Shown in pieces: positions 15,498-22,830 of a stretch of 32,181 nt of DNA (the stretch's first letter is position 1; every line of letters begins with the position of its first letter). Position numbers and translations under genes: made by a program. The stretch is from NCBI RefSeq assembly GCF_002802875.1, contig NZ_PEBI01000006.1, positions 1 through 32,181 on the forward strand, in the 5' to 3' direction. This DNA comes from Bifidobacterium primatium. Its GTDB lineage: Bacteria; Actinomycetota; Actinomycetes; Actinomycetales; Bifidobacteriaceae. A model generated the notes under the pieces. That model was not told the DNA's origin. It ran no database searches and saw only the letters and a program-made list of their open reading frames with translations.

Positions 15498-16931
15498 TCA
15501 GATCATCACCTCCTGTCTGCGGTTGGGGTCTCTTTTGGTCACGCGCACGCCGAACATGGCGAGGGTTATGGCGACCAGCGGGCTGATGTCGATGTCGCCG
15601 CCGGTGCGGTTCCATCCGATGGCGCCGCCGGTGCCGATGTTGCGTGTGGTGGCGTTGGCGACGGCCATGGCGAGTGCGGGCTGGCGGCTGTCGGGCAGGT
15701 GGGTGAGCTTGCGGTCGCGCAGCATGTCCTGGAACATGCCGCAGGCGCGGCCCATGTCCTGCGCGTTCGTGACGGTGACGCGCACGCCCCGTGATCTGAG
15801 GTCGGGCAGGAGGGCGGCGGCTGGTGACTGGGCGTCGATGGCGACCGACGCGGTGCGTGGCCAGTGCTCCGTGATGTAGTCGACGGCCCACATGGTGCCG
15901 GCCGACTGGGTTGCCCTGAACTCCCTGAGTTCGACGTGCATGGTGCCGTCCCCGTGTCTGATGGCGCCGCCGATGGCGAGCGAGGAGCGGTCCGGCGGCA
16001 TGTCCAATGCGTAGCCGACGAGTCCGTCGCGGTCGGGCTCGTCCACGGCCGTGTCTGCCCACCGCTTGGGGTCGATGGCCGCGTGGGAGCTCACGGCGTC
16101 CCATACGCCCAACGCCTCGCGGCGGAAGCTGTCGTCGGTCATGAGGTTCCTCATGCGCAGGATCGCGGTCTCGGACGTGCGTTTCGGATAGCTGGGGTTG
16201 GCCTTCGCCCACTGTTCGCGGTCGTCGATGTCGGCGTCCCGGTCGGCGGCGAGCTCGACGTACACCATGCCGTCGGTGCCGGCCAGTGCGGCGGCGCGCT
16301 TGCCCTCGAACACCTCGGACGGGTCGCCGGGCTTGGGCGGGTTGCCCAGGAACACGACGAGCGGGTCGGGCGACGTGTTGACGACGGGCAGCATGTTGTC
16401 CAGGGCGCGCACGGTGAGGATCTGCGCCTCGTCGAATATCTCCACGTCCACGGAATGCAGGCCTCGGCCGAACCCGTTCTCTCGGGCGCCGAACATGATG
16501 CGTCCGCCGCCGCGGAACGTGATCTCCTGCTGGCCGTTGGCGCGGCGGATGCGCTCCACGTAGCGGGACAGCAGCTTGTTGCGCGCGAGGTCGCACATGT
16601 CCGCGAACGTCTCGTCGGATGTGCGCGTGTGGTGGGCGGTCCAGATGACCTTGAGGCCGGGATGCAGGATCGCGAGCATGAACATGGCCGTGCCCACGGT
16701 GAACGTCTTGCCGATCTGCCGGCAGCTGGAGACGACGGTGCCGCCCTCGCCGCACGCGTATTTGCCGTCCGCGCGTCTGGCGAGCAGCAGGTAGAGCAGC
16801 CCCTGCTGCCACAGGTCGTAGTGGATGCCGGCCGCCCCCGCGGCCTTACGGACCTTGACGAACTCCGAGCCGACGATGCCGGTCGGCTGCTTGAGGGTCT
16901 GCGCGATCTCAGACAATCGACGCTCCGGCAT
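15498..16931 (-). CDS. terL: Terminase large subunit
   Basis: The 477-residue protein has the packaging ATPase followed by the RNase H-like nuclease. The Walker A-type loop is CRQIGKT at 70-76, Walker B is VEIFDEA at 163-169, and the coupling motif region is FLGNPPKPGD near 194-203. The nuclease part contains acidic candidates at YALDMPPD (about 307-314) and SVAIDAQSP (about 362-370), plus a final acidic segment GGDIDIS near the end. It overlaps the preceding small-subunit-like gene by 23 bases. GAGGTG lies four bases before the ATG. Length and order are normal for actinobacterial siphophages. Confidence 0.93.
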   Translation of the reverse strand: MPERRLSEIAQTLKQPTGIVGSEFVKVRKAAGAAGIHYDLWQQGLLYLLLARRADGKYACGEGGTVVSSCRQIGKTFTVGTAMFMLAILHPGLKVIWTAHHTRTSDETFADMCDLARNKLLSRYVERIRRANGQQEITFRGGGRIMFGARENGFGRGLHSVDVEIFDEAQILTVRALDNMLPVVNTSPDPLVVFLGNPPKPGDPSEVFEGKRAAALAGTDGMVYVELAADRDADIDDREQWAKANPSYPKRTSETAILRMRNLMTDDSFRREALGVWDAVSSHAAIDPKRWADTAVDEPDRDGLVGYALDMPPDRSSLAIGGAIRHGDGTMHVELREFRATQSAGTMWAVDYITEHWPRTASVAIDAQSPAAALLPDLRSRGVRVTVTNAQDMGRACGMFQDMLRDRKLTHLPDSRQPALAMAVANATTRNIGTGGAIGWNRTGGDIDISPLVAITLAMFGVRVTKRDPNRRQEVMI

Positions 16932-17352
16932 CCTCCACCTCGCTTACGTCCTCGGATTCGTTCAACGCGTCGAGCAGGGGGTCGCCGCCGGCCATGTCGT
17001 GCAGCCGCTCGCACACCGTAAGGTACTTGGCCACGATGTTCGGCATGGCGCTGGCCGGCGTGTCCGGGTCGTCCACGTAGGCGCGGAGCCGGTCGCGCAC
17101 GTGACGCAGCTCGTCCTCCATGCTCCCGTCCATCATCCGGTCGAACTCACGGCCCGTCAGTGTCGCCGATGGCTCCGGCTCCGGCCGTTTTCTCCTCGGC
17201 TTGGCCGGTTTCGGCCGTCCCGCCGATTCGCCCTTGGCCTTTCGCTTCTTGTAGGCGAGCTTGCGGCATGTGCCGCCCGGACAGTACTCGCAGCGTGCGG
17301 TGACGTTCGCGGGCAGCGGCTTGCCGCAATACTTGCAGCTTCGTCGCGCCAT
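16909..17352 (-). CDS. terS: Putative terminase small subunit with N-terminal zinc finger
   Basis: This 147-residue protein precedes and overlaps the large terminase gene. The N-terminus carries cysteines in the order CKYC, CEYC and C (positions about 6 to 28), a likely zinc finger. A highly basic linker (KKRKAKGESAGRPKPAKPRR) follows, then an acidic helical C-terminus. A DNA-binding N-terminal and an oligomerising helical C-terminal half suit a small terminase subunit that recognises the packaging site. I chose ATG 17352 because GGAGGTG lies six bases upstream. The family match is by position and architecture only. Confidence 0.6.
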   Translation of the reverse strand: MARRSCKYCGKPLPANVTARCEYCPGGTCRKLAYKKRKAKGESAGRPKPAKPRRKRPEPEPSATLTGREFDRMMDGSMEDELRHVRDRLRAYVDDPDTPASAMPNIVAKYLTVCERLHDMAGGDPLLDALNESEDVSEVEDAGASIV

Positions 17353-17376
17353 TTTCGTCACCTCCAAAAGGTCTTT

Positions 17377-17410
17377 TGCGTCGCCCACGGTGACGCAACG
17401 CAACCGTGGG
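17377..17410. other. Overlapping inverted repeats between terminase small subunit and HNH gene (possible cos component)
   Basis: TGCGTC (17377-17382) pairs with GACGCA (17392-17397), and CCCACGGT (17384-17391) pairs with ACCGTGGG (17403-17410). The two stems interleave. The 129-base gap (17353-17481) otherwise holds only GC-rich sequence. Cohesive-end phages place cos close to the HNH and small terminase genes, so this is one of two candidate spots. Confidence 0.3.
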
Positions 17411-17481
17411 GAGAGATTCCGACTGCACCCGAGGTTCGGGCGGCGGCCGGGGTGGGGTGCCTCCCCGTGGGTCGGTGGCGG

Positions 17482-17835
17482 CTACCAGTCGCCGCTGGTG
17501 TCGAGTGGCATCGAGGTCGGTCTCGAGTCGTGCGGGGTGTGGCCGTCGAGCAGTCGTTGCGCTTCGCGTCTTGCCCATGCGAGGCTCTTGGTGCCTTTGA
17601 GTCGGTTGCACCAGTTGTGTGCGAGGTTGACGTTGTTCCAGTCGAGTGGGTCGCCGCCTCGGCATACGGGTATGGTCTCGTCGACGGTCTTGCTCCATGG
17701 GTCCGGGTATTTGCGGGTTTTGTCGACGGGGCGGCCGCAGATGTAGCAGTGGTCGTAGTGTTGGTAGACTCGCTGGCATAGCTGGTCGCGCCGGTATGCG
17801 CGGCCCTTGCCTCGTCTCGGGTTGTTCCGGCTCAT
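17482..17835 (-). CDS. HNH endonuclease (packaging-associated)
   Basis: This 117-residue protein has the compact HNH nuclease fold: a basic N-terminus, CYIC followed by a paired downstream cysteine, the DETIPVCRGGDPLDWNN segment that contains the catalytic acid/loop region, and NLAHNWCNRLKG. HNH proteins encoded next to terminase genes are known to be needed for cos cleavage by the large terminase in several Gram-positive phages. Its position just upstream of the two terminase genes fits that role. ATG 17835 is used because GGGAGG lies seven bases upstream; the longer frame would begin within that site. Confidence 0.85.
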   Translation of the reverse strand: MSRNNPRRGKGRAYRRDQLCQRVYQHYDHCYICGRPVDKTRKYPDPWSKTVDETIPVCRGGDPLDWNNVNLAHNWCNRLKGTKSLAWARREAQRLLDGHTPHDSRPTSMPLDTSGDW

Positions 17836-18080
17836 GACATGGCCTCCCATGTGGGTGCCAGGTGGGTGGGTGATGTGGTGGCCTGGACGGTATTCGAAGC
17901 CGTGACGGCCCGGGCCTCTGCATCCCTGTTGCTGCCGTCCCCACGCCCTCGCGGCGTTGGGCCCTTCGTCCTCTCGGGCACGCAGGCCATGCGGTTGTAT
18001 ATGCGTAGACCCCCGGTCCTTCTGGATTCCGATGGTCTACACTACTGCTGTTACGCAGTATACCACGGTGCGGCCCCAGC
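17836..18080. other. Gene-free 245 bases with inverted repeats: candidate cos or late control region
   Basis: No open frame here looks coding. It contains GTAGACC (18005-18011) inverted as GGTCTAC (18034-18040), and TACTGC (18043-18048) inverted as GCAGTA (18055-18060). On the minus strand a TGGTATACT element (about 18065-18057) resembles an extended -10, which could start the packaging/head operon, but I see no convincing -35. The boundary between early and late blocks plus the HNH gene make this the best place to look for cos and a late promoter. Confidence 0.4.
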
Positions 18081-18845
18081 CTACTGCCGCTTGGAATAGC
18101 CCATCGCCATGGCGAGCACCTCACGCAGCGAGAACTCGTAGTAGCCGGCCTCGACGGGTCTGGTGCTGGGGAGTTTGCCGCGTTCTATCCAGTGGCCGAT
18201 CTGTTTACGGCCGATGTCGTATCCGTAGTTTTCACGCAGCCATGCGGACAGCCCCGCCGGGGTTCGGGTGAGGTGGTATTTGTCGGCGGCCTCGGCGGTC
18301 TCCTCGCGCAATCGGTCGATATCTACGAGGGCTCCGCAGCGGCATACGCGCAGTGACTCCGTTTTGGCGGCCGTGACCTCACGCCCGCATTCGGGGCAGA
18401 CGCCGACAATGCGGCGGGTGCGTGGCCGCCGGTCCACCAATGGCATGATGCGCTGGTTGGCGCGGGCGATCCGGCACAGGGATTCGCCGGCGTGCGCGGC
18501 CTGGCAGAGTTCGGCGAGATGCGATTGCATTCGGGGTATGAGCCGCTGCCATCGGTCGCTCCATGCGGCGCCGGTGTCGGCCCACGCGTCCTGCAGCAGG
18601 GTCTCGGTCTCGTCGAGCACGTCCTGCGCGTGCACGTTGATGGGCGCGGGCGCGGCCACGCCCTGCGCGCGGCCTGCCGTGTGGTCGCCGAGCCGGTAGG
18701 CGCGTCGGGCCACGGCCTGCAGGAGCAGCATGTTGCGGCGCAGTGAGTGCAATGCCCGCGCGTAGTCTCGGCGGCAGGCGGGGCACAGCGTCCACGGCTT
18801 CTCGACGGGATTGACATGGCAATGCTGGCATTCGGTGACGGTCAA
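18081..18845 (-). CDS. Zinc-ribbon protein with C-terminal helix-turn-helix, possible late regulator
   Basis: The 254-residue protein begins with a CxxC/CxxC ribbon (CQHCHVNP... LCPACRRDY). It has a second ribbon near residues 150-175 (VCPECGREV ... CRCG) and ends in a helix-turn-helix-like segment (AGLSAWLRENYGYDIGRKQI, then GHWIERGKLPSTR). The middle is helical. Such proteins are frequent at the junction of early and late genes in actinobacterial prophages; the name of the family escapes me. DNA binding is therefore likely, regulation of the late genes only an inference. Translation starts at TTG 18845 with GGAGGGG about eight bases upstream. Confidence 0.6.
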   Translation of the reverse strand: MTVTECQHCHVNPVEKPWTLCPACRRDYARALHSLRRNMLLLQAVARRAYRLGDHTAGRAQGVAAPAPINVHAQDVLDETETLLQDAWADTGAAWSDRWQRLIPRMQSHLAELCQAAHAGESLCRIARANQRIMPLVDRRPRTRRIVGVCPECGREVTAAKTESLRVCRCGALVDIDRLREETAEAADKYHLTRTPAGLSAWLRENYGYDIGRKQIGHWIERGKLPSTRPVEAGYYEFSLREVLAMAMGYSKRQ

Positions 18846-18892
18846 GACGGTTCCCCTCCACGATGACGGCTAGAATGATGATTGCTGTCTTG

Positions 18893-18914
18893 CCCTCCGC
18901 CGCAAGGTGGAGGG
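18893..18914 (-). terminator. Hairpin after the small early genes
   Basis: CCCTCC (18893-18898) pairs with GGAGGG (18909-18914) around a ten-base loop, eight bases past the stop at 18922. There is no T run on the minus strand, so termination is uncertain. Confidence 0.3.
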
Positions 18915-18921
18915 TTTCGTC

Positions 18922-19104
18922 TTACTGGCTGCCGGCCGATTCCCTGACATGGTGGATGACCTGTTCCAGAGTCAGGAGGCTGCCGACGGAGCAGGTCGCC
19001 ATCAGGGGCAGCCCTTTGCCGGTCGCCCAGTCGGCGCTCTTTTCGTGCTGGTGTTTCATCTCCTGCAGCCAGTCGAGCAGCTCTCCCGAATCGATGTCGC
19101 TCAT
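18922..19104 (-). CDS. Small hypothetical protein
   Basis: This 60-residue acidic protein starts MSDIDSGELLDWLQEMKHQH and has no recognisable domain. It overlaps the preceding lipoprotein gene by four bases (ATGA). It is the last gene of the early run before the hairpin at 18893-18914. The start is set by that overlap; the longer frame upstream lies in the lipoprotein gene. Confidence 0.6.
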   Translation of the reverse strand: MSDIDSGELLDWLQEMKHQHEKSADWATGKGLPLMATCSVGSLLTLEQVIHHVRESAGSQ

Positions 19105-19364
19105 AGATCGTCGCCTCCGTCCACGTGCGTCCAGTCGCAGCTCAGGCCGATGCCGCCGCCGGCGGCATCGATGCAGACGACGCGACGCGTGTCCCGCAGG
19201 GTGATGACGCATTCGCTGAAGCCGTGGCCCAAGTCGGTGCATTCGGCCATGTCCCGTCCGCCTCCCGCATCGGCCTGCCCACAGCCGGCGAGCGCGGTGA
19301 TGATGCTGATGGTGGCGAGTGCGAGGGTGAGGGTTTGGAGTTTGTGTTTGAGTTTGGTGGTCAT
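19101..19364 (-). CDS. Small lipoprotein
   Basis: This 87-residue protein has a basic N-terminus (MTTKLKHK), a hydrophobic segment (LTLALATISIITALAG), and a clear lipobox LAGC with the cysteine at residue 28. The mature part of about 60 residues has four more cysteines, which could form disulphides outside the cell. Phage-encoded lipoproteins often act in superinfection exclusion by blocking DNA entry. Here the gene lies in the lytic early operon, so that role is only a possibility. Both neighbours overlap by four bases. Confidence 0.65.
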   Translation of the reverse strand: MTTKLKHKLQTLTLALATISIITALAGCGQADAGGGRDMAECTDLGHGFSECVITLRDTRRVVCIDAAGGGIGLSCDWTHVDGGDDL

Positions 19365-19660
19365 CGTGTCTCCTGCGTGATGTCGAGGGTGTGTTGTGCC
19401 TGGTCTCGGATTTGGTCGGCGAGGATGCTGGTGAGCAGGTGCAGGATCAGGATGTCCCCTCGGATGGTCTTGTCGGCTCCTTGCATGTGGAGGTCCAGTT
19501 TCACGTCGTCCGGATTGTCGGGGTCCAGTTTCATGGTGACGTGGCCATGCTGGCATTGGGTGCCGTCGCGTTCGTAGGAGAAGCTCAGCTGGACGTCGTT
19601 CACCCCCAGAATGTTCATGAGTTCGTTGAGATTATTGCCGGCTTCGCGGGTCGCGTTCAT
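19361..19660 (-). CDS. Hypothetical early protein, paralogue of the 26317..26631 gene
   Basis: This 99-residue protein contains VQLSFSYERDGTQCQHGHVT and a later leucine-rich helix. A very similar arrangement (VNLSLVYERDGHAQTVGDLT, then a helix) occurs in the protein at 26317..26631. The two therefore look like diverged copies. No known domain is recognised. The start is set by the four-base overlap with its upstream neighbour at 19657. Confidence 0.6.
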   Translation of the reverse strand: MNATREAGNNLNELMNILGVNDVQLSFSYERDGTQCQHGHVTMKLDPDNPDDVKLDLHMQGADKTIRGDILILHLLTSILADQIRDQAQHTLDITQETR

Positions 19661-19836
19661 TGGTGGTTCTCCTTCAGTGGGTTGATGTCGGTCTCGATGC
19701 CGAAATGCTCGTAGGTGTAGTCGGCGCACGCCTCGGGCGTGTCCGGGTTCAGGCTGACCGATGCGATCTGGTCGGCCCAGTAGCGAAGCGCCCTCCTCAG
19801 CTCCTCGCGTGTGAAGATTTTCGCGGCGCCGCTCAT
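19657..19836 (-). CDS. Small hypothetical protein
   Basis: This 59-residue protein (MSGAAKIFTREELRRALRYW) is helical at the N-terminus and ends TDINPLKENHQ. It overlaps both neighbours by four bases. No family recognised. Likely an early phage accessory protein. Confidence 0.55.
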   Translation of the reverse strand: MSGAAKIFTREELRRALRYWADQIASVSLNPDTPEACADYTYEHFGIETDINPLKENHQ

Positions 19837-20132
19837 GGCAGTATCTCCACGGTTTCGATGATTTCGGCGGCGATTCGTTGGATGTCCTCGGCGGTGCTGT
19901 CCTCGTCGCCGTAGAGGCATGGGGCGAGGCTGAGGTTCATCCGGTCGAGGGTGACGGCGAGCGCGGTGGCGAGGGTTTGCTGGCGGCTGGTGTCTCCCCG
20001 GTGGTCGGCCGCCAGCATCTCGACCTGCACGTGCTGCCATCCGGCTTGTTCGAGACGGCGCGCGGCCTCCGTGATGGTGGTGTCCTGCGTGTCCTTGCAC
20101 GTGAACGTGACGATGATTCTCGGCTCGCTCAT
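19833..20132 (-). CDS. Small hypothetical protein
   Basis: This 99-residue protein starts MSEPRIIVTFTCKDTQDTTI and continues with EAARRLEQAGWQHVQVEML, an alternating strand-helix-strand pattern resembling a small ferredoxin-like or dodecin-like fold; I cannot name it. The C-terminal half is helical and acidic. It overlaps the gene downstream by four bases and is overlapped by the gene upstream. Confidence 0.55.
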   Translation of the reverse strand: MSEPRIIVTFTCKDTQDTTITEAARRLEQAGWQHVQVEMLAADHRGDTSRQQTLATALAVTLDRMNLSLAPCLYGDEDSTAEDIQRIAAEIIETVEILP

Positions 20133-20272
20133 GACCGCCCCTCCCTTCTCGCCTGCTCGAGGATCGCCTCGACCTCCGCGCGCGTGGTGAACGGCAGCTG
20201 CTGCAGAATCTCGCTGATGCTGTAGCCGCGCTCATGCCAGTGCACGATCATGTCCTTCGTGACCTGTCTCAC
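20129..20272 (-). CDS. Very small helical protein, possible DNA-binding
   Basis: Starting at GTG 20272 the product has 47 residues (begins MRQVTKDMIVHWHERGYSIS). The segment GYSISEILQQLPFTTRAEVE resembles a short helix-turn-helix of the kind that recognises DNA, but the protein is too short to be sure. GGAAAGG about eight bases upstream decides this start; the frame upstream is a shadow of the neighbouring gene. It overlaps the next gene by four bases. Confidence 0.5.
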   Translation of the reverse strand: MRQVTKDMIVHWHERGYSISEILQQLPFTTRAEVEAILEQARREGRS

Positions 20273-20274
20273 AA

Positions 20275-20517
20275 TCAAATCCTTTCCTTCAAAACGTTGA
20301 TGCTCCTGTACGCGATTGCAAGCGAGTTGCCGCGCTCGCCGATGATGATGGCGTCGATGGGCAGATCGAGGTCGGTCATGACGGCGACCGGTCCGATGCG
20401 GCGGTATCGCAGCCATCCGTCGACGGTGGTGCCGTTCCATGTGCGGGCGAGGTAGCGGCGTCCGTCGAGCTGTTCGGGGCCCATGTTCCGCCAGTCGATG
20501 CTTTCCGACACGTTCAC
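20275..20517 (-). CDS. Small hypothetical protein
   Basis: This 80-residue product starts at GTG 20517, overlapping the previous stop by four bases (GTGA), with GGAGG seven bases upstream. Segments NVSESIDWRNMGPEQLDGRR and DGWLRYRRIGPVAVMTDLDL suggest a small beta-rich domain. No family recognised. Confidence 0.55.
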   Translation of the reverse strand: MNVSESIDWRNMGPEQLDGRRYLARTWNGTTVDGWLRYRRIGPVAVMTDLDLPIDAIIIGERGNSLAIAYRSINVLKERI

Positions 20518-20720
20518 TGTGGTTCCTCCGTTCCGTCGTCGGCGATGGCGTCGACGATGCGGCGGGCGAGGCCCATGGCGTCCCTCCATGCGGTGACGTA
20601 GCCGGTGCAGTAGGCGACGGGCGGCGGTCCGAGTTCGCCGGCGTCGCGTAGGGAGTCGATGGCGAGTTGTTCGGGGTCGTCGAACCGGGTGACGGGTTCG
20701 AGGTCGTCGGGATTGGTCAT
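20514..20720 (-). CDS. Small hypothetical protein
   Basis: This acidic 68-residue protein (MTNPDDLEPVTRFDDPEQLA) has a central helix (YVTAWRDAMGLARRIVDAIA). Overlaps of four bases with both neighbours place it in the same coupled run. No family recognised. Confidence 0.55.
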   Translation of the reverse strand: MTNPDDLEPVTRFDDPEQLAIDSLRDAGELGPPPVAYCTGYVTAWRDAMGLARRIVDAIADDGTEEPQ

Positions 20721-21199
20721 CGTGGGCCTCCCAGGATGGCGTTCAGGCCGGTGTCGGCGAGTGTGGCCGGGGCACCGTTGCGGTGGGGCCGGCCGCTGGT
20801 TTTTGGTTTCGACGGTTCGACCTGTCGGTGCACATGCCCCTGTATGGCATTCTTTGCGGCCTTCTCGGGGTTTTCACCCAGCATCCTTTGTCGACGGTAG
20901 GCCCATGCCTGAACGCCCGTTAGGCGGCGGTTTTCGCATTCGCGGTTGATTTGCGCCTCCGTGGGCTTCGCGTCGCGGCGCATGATGCGCGCGATCGCGT
21001 TGATGTCGCCCGGGCCGCACCATCGGCCCTCGTGGTCGGCCGCGTAGAAGCGCCGCAGCGCCTCCCGCGCCTCGCCGGCGGTAAGGGTCGGGTTGAGTTC
21101 CGAATGCCATGCGTCGAGCTGCACGTCGTCCCACATGGCGTTGCCGTGATGCGCGTTGCGCAGGCTCAGCAGGGCCGCGGCCTCGCCTTTCGTCAGCAT
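20717..21199 (-). CDS. Phage replication-associated hypothetical protein
   Basis: This 160-residue protein has an N-terminal helical domain (LTKGEAAALLSLRNAHHGNA, then AREALRRFYAADHEGRWCGP, GDINAIARIMRRD). The pattern of a helical domain followed by a W-x-GDI/N segment is common in proteins encoded beside replication initiators of actinophages. The C-terminal 50 residues are basic and disordered-looking. It overlaps the replication initiator by seven bases and has GGAGG six bases before ATG 21199. A helicase-loader-like role is possible but not shown. Confidence 0.6.
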   Translation of the reverse strand: MLTKGEAAALLSLRNAHHGNAMWDDVQLDAWHSELNPTLTAGEAREALRRFYAADHEGRWCGPGDINAIARIMRRDAKPTEAQINRECENRRLTGVQAWAYRRQRMLGENPEKAAKNAIQGHVHRQVEPSKPKTSGRPHRNGAPATLADTGLNAILGGPR

Positions 21200-22122
21200 G
21201 TTCCACCTCCGTGTTTTCGCTGGTATTCCGCCCTTTCGGCGGCTGTCATGTACTTCCACGTGTTCGCCATGTTCGCCTCCCGGTTCGCCTGCGAACGACT
21301 CTTCGTCGGCTGCGGGGACGCCCTGGCGGGTGTCGGGTCGCGTGGCGGCTGCGGGTCGTCGAGCCAGTGCTCGCCGTCGAGCCAGTTCGCCGGGGTGAGC
21401 GTGTACGCGGGCCGCCGGTTCGGGTCCTTCGCGTACCGGTCCGCCACGGCGAGCAGATGCTCGTGGCCGGTCTTGCGCAGGGCGCGCCGCCACGCGTCGA
21501 ACGCCGTGCGTTTGCCCTCGCGGCGCGGATACACCGACCAGAACCGTTCGAACTCGGCCGTGTACTCGCGCTCCACGCTCCCACGGCCGCCGTGAGGGGG
21601 CTGGGGGAGTGAATCTTCGTTAGAAGATTCTTGGTTTTGGTTTTGGTTTTGGTTTAAACCAAGGAACTTCGCCGTGTGTTCGCCCGAACGTTCGTCCGAA
21701 CGTGTTTCGGTGTTCGCGCGAACTTCGTCCGAACGTGTTTCGGTATCGGTCTTCGTGTTCGGCTTGGGTTCGCCGGAACGTTTCGAGGCGCGGCGGCGGC
21801 TCATGCGCTCCTTCGAGGCCTCGCGTTCGCTCTCGACGCTCTCGCGGCTGTTCTGGTGCTCGAGGTAGTCGTGGACCTGATAGGAGCCGTCCTCGAGTGT
21901 GTCGAACATGCCGAAGGCGACGAGGTCGGCGAGATCCTGTTCGTCGGCGCCGATGCGGCGCAGGGCTCGCGCCGTGAGCACGCCGTCGTTGAGCTGGTCC
22001 GAGCAGTAGCTGATCGCGAGGGTCCACACGGCGAACGCGTGCGGGTTGCGGTCGACGAGGTCGTTGACCTTGTCGTTGAGCCACAGGCCGTTCGACAGTC
22101 TCGCGTATCCGTTGCGTGCCAT
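21193..22122 (-). CDS. Phage replication initiator / replisome organiser-like protein
   Basis: The 309-residue protein has an N-terminal winged-helix-like domain (residues about 1-90, from MARNGYARLSNGLWLNDKVN to DYLEHQNSRESVE). A low-complexity linker (about 105-165) follows, with repeated TETRSDE and NQNQNQNQ. The C-terminal module, EFERFWSVYPRREGKRTAFD and then ALRKTGHEHLLAVADRYAKD, is widespread in phage replication proteins. It would bind the origin and recruit host helicase. The linker DNA contains iteron-like repeats, as in the lambda O gene. ATG 22122 is used because GGAGG lies five bases upstream; seven earlier codons lie before that site. Confidence 0.75.
   Translation of the reverse strand: MARNGYARLSNGLWLNDKVNDLVDRNPHAFAVWTLAISYCSDQLNDGVLTARALRRIGADEQDLADLVAFGMFDTLEDGSYQVHDYLEHQNSRESVESEREASKERMSRRRASKRSGEPKPNTKTDTETRSDEVRANTETRSDERSGEHTAKFLGLNQNQNQNQESSNEDSLPQPPHGGRGSVEREYTAEFERFWSVYPRREGKRTAFDAWRRALRKTGHEHLLAVADRYAKDPNRRPAYTLTPANWLDGEHWLDDPQPPRDPTPARASPQPTKSRSQANREANMANTWKYMTAAERAEYQRKHGGGTC
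21611..21780. other. Candidate phage replication origin inside the initiator gene
   Basis: The stretch contains a perfect 8-base inverted repeat with a four-base loop (21611-21618 / 21623-21630), an AT-richer run of about four GGTTTT units ending in the palindrome GGTTTAAACC (21651-21660), and five copies of a 12-mer close to TTCGTCCGAACG at 21679, 21691, 21713, 21724 and 21769. Two 21-base segments (21691-21711 and 21724-21744) are identical. Iterons beside an easily melted run inside the initiator gene is the lambda-type origin plan. Confidence 0.55.
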
Positions 22123-22310
22123 CACGCGCCTCCTTTCCGGCATTTATTGATCCAGTGTCTGAGTTCGGGGTCCCGCATCGCGGTGTCGTACAGGTGCAGG
22201 TTCGGGCCGGTCGCGGCCGAGCATTCGAGCGAGCGTTCGAGGCTCCGGCCTATGCCGCCGCCCTGTCGTCGGCCGACGCGGCGGCCCTGTGGGAACTGCT
22301 TGTTACGCAT
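22122..22310 (-). CDS. Small basic hypothetical protein
   Basis: This 62-residue protein (MRNKQFPQGRRVGRRQGGGI) is rich in arginine and glycine at its N-terminus and ends ELRHWINKCRKGGA. It overlaps the nuclease gene upstream by eight bases and its stop shares bases with the initiator start at 22122. Tight packing supports its reality, but no ribosome-binding site is strong. Basic character suggests nucleic-acid binding. Confidence 0.5.
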   Translation of the reverse strand: MRNKQFPQGRRVGRRQGGGIGRSLERSLECSAATGPNLHLYDTAMRDPELRHWINKCRKGGA

Positions 22311-22827
22311 CGTCGCCGCCCAGGGGAAGCCCGTGGTTGAACAGGCGGAACAGGTCGGCGCAGTCCATGCCCACGAGCGTCGGATGATGGTGGAGGTCGT
22401 CGACGCGGATCGCGGCCGCCCATTCCTCCGCGTCGTCGGCGAGATGGTCGAGCAGGCGCCGGTGCGTGTCCCGTTGGATGATGGCGAGCTGGCGGCCGCC
22501 GGCCTTCCATCGTCGGTCGGTCACCCCGTCGCGCTTCTTGACGAGCACGGGCCAGTCGCTGCCCACGACGGCGGCCTCGTACAATGCCTCGTCGAACTGG
22601 GCGCGGATGTTTCGCGGCCGGCCGTTGGGTCCGTTGGCGGTGTTCTTGCATTCGATGACGACGGGCTCGCCCATGTAGTAGAGGTTGCCGATGTCGCCCC
22701 GGTCCAATCGGCCGTGGGTGCGCAGGCGGCAGATGCGCGGGTCGGCGAATGCCCATTTGAGCCATCGTTCCATCTGCGCCTCAAGCTGGTAGCCGGCCTG
22801 TTTGGCGCTCCGCATGCTTCGTGCCAT
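22303..22827 (-). CDS. PD-(D/E)XK-type nuclease, possible Holliday-junction resolvase
   Basis: The 174-residue protein has the core of a PD-(D/E)XK nuclease: GRLDRGDIGNLYYMGEPVVI followed by ECKN, giving aspartate 45, glutamate 59 and lysine 61 as catalytic candidates. An N-terminal helix with GYQLEAQMERWLKWAF would carry the usual first acidic residue. This layout matches archaeal Hjc-like and phage resolvases that process replication intermediates. The C-terminal 60 residues (WAAAIRVDDLHHHP and on) are unusual and unassigned. Neighbours are SSB, RecT and the replication initiator, which supports a DNA-processing role. Confidence 0.7.
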   Translation of the reverse strand: MARSMRSAKQAGYQLEAQMERWLKWAFADPRICRLRTHGRLDRGDIGNLYYMGEPVVIECKNTANGPNGRPRNIRAQFDEALYEAAVVGSDWPVLVKKRDGVTDRRWKAGGRQLAIIQRDTHRRLLDHLADDAEEWAAAIRVDDLHHHPTLVGMDCADLFRLFNHGLPLGGDDA

Positions 22828-22830
22828 GGT

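Noticed and set aside
21631-21660. GGTTTT hexamer run as a phase-variable switch
   Set aside because: The unit is six bases, so length change adds or removes whole codons (NQ) and does not shift frame.
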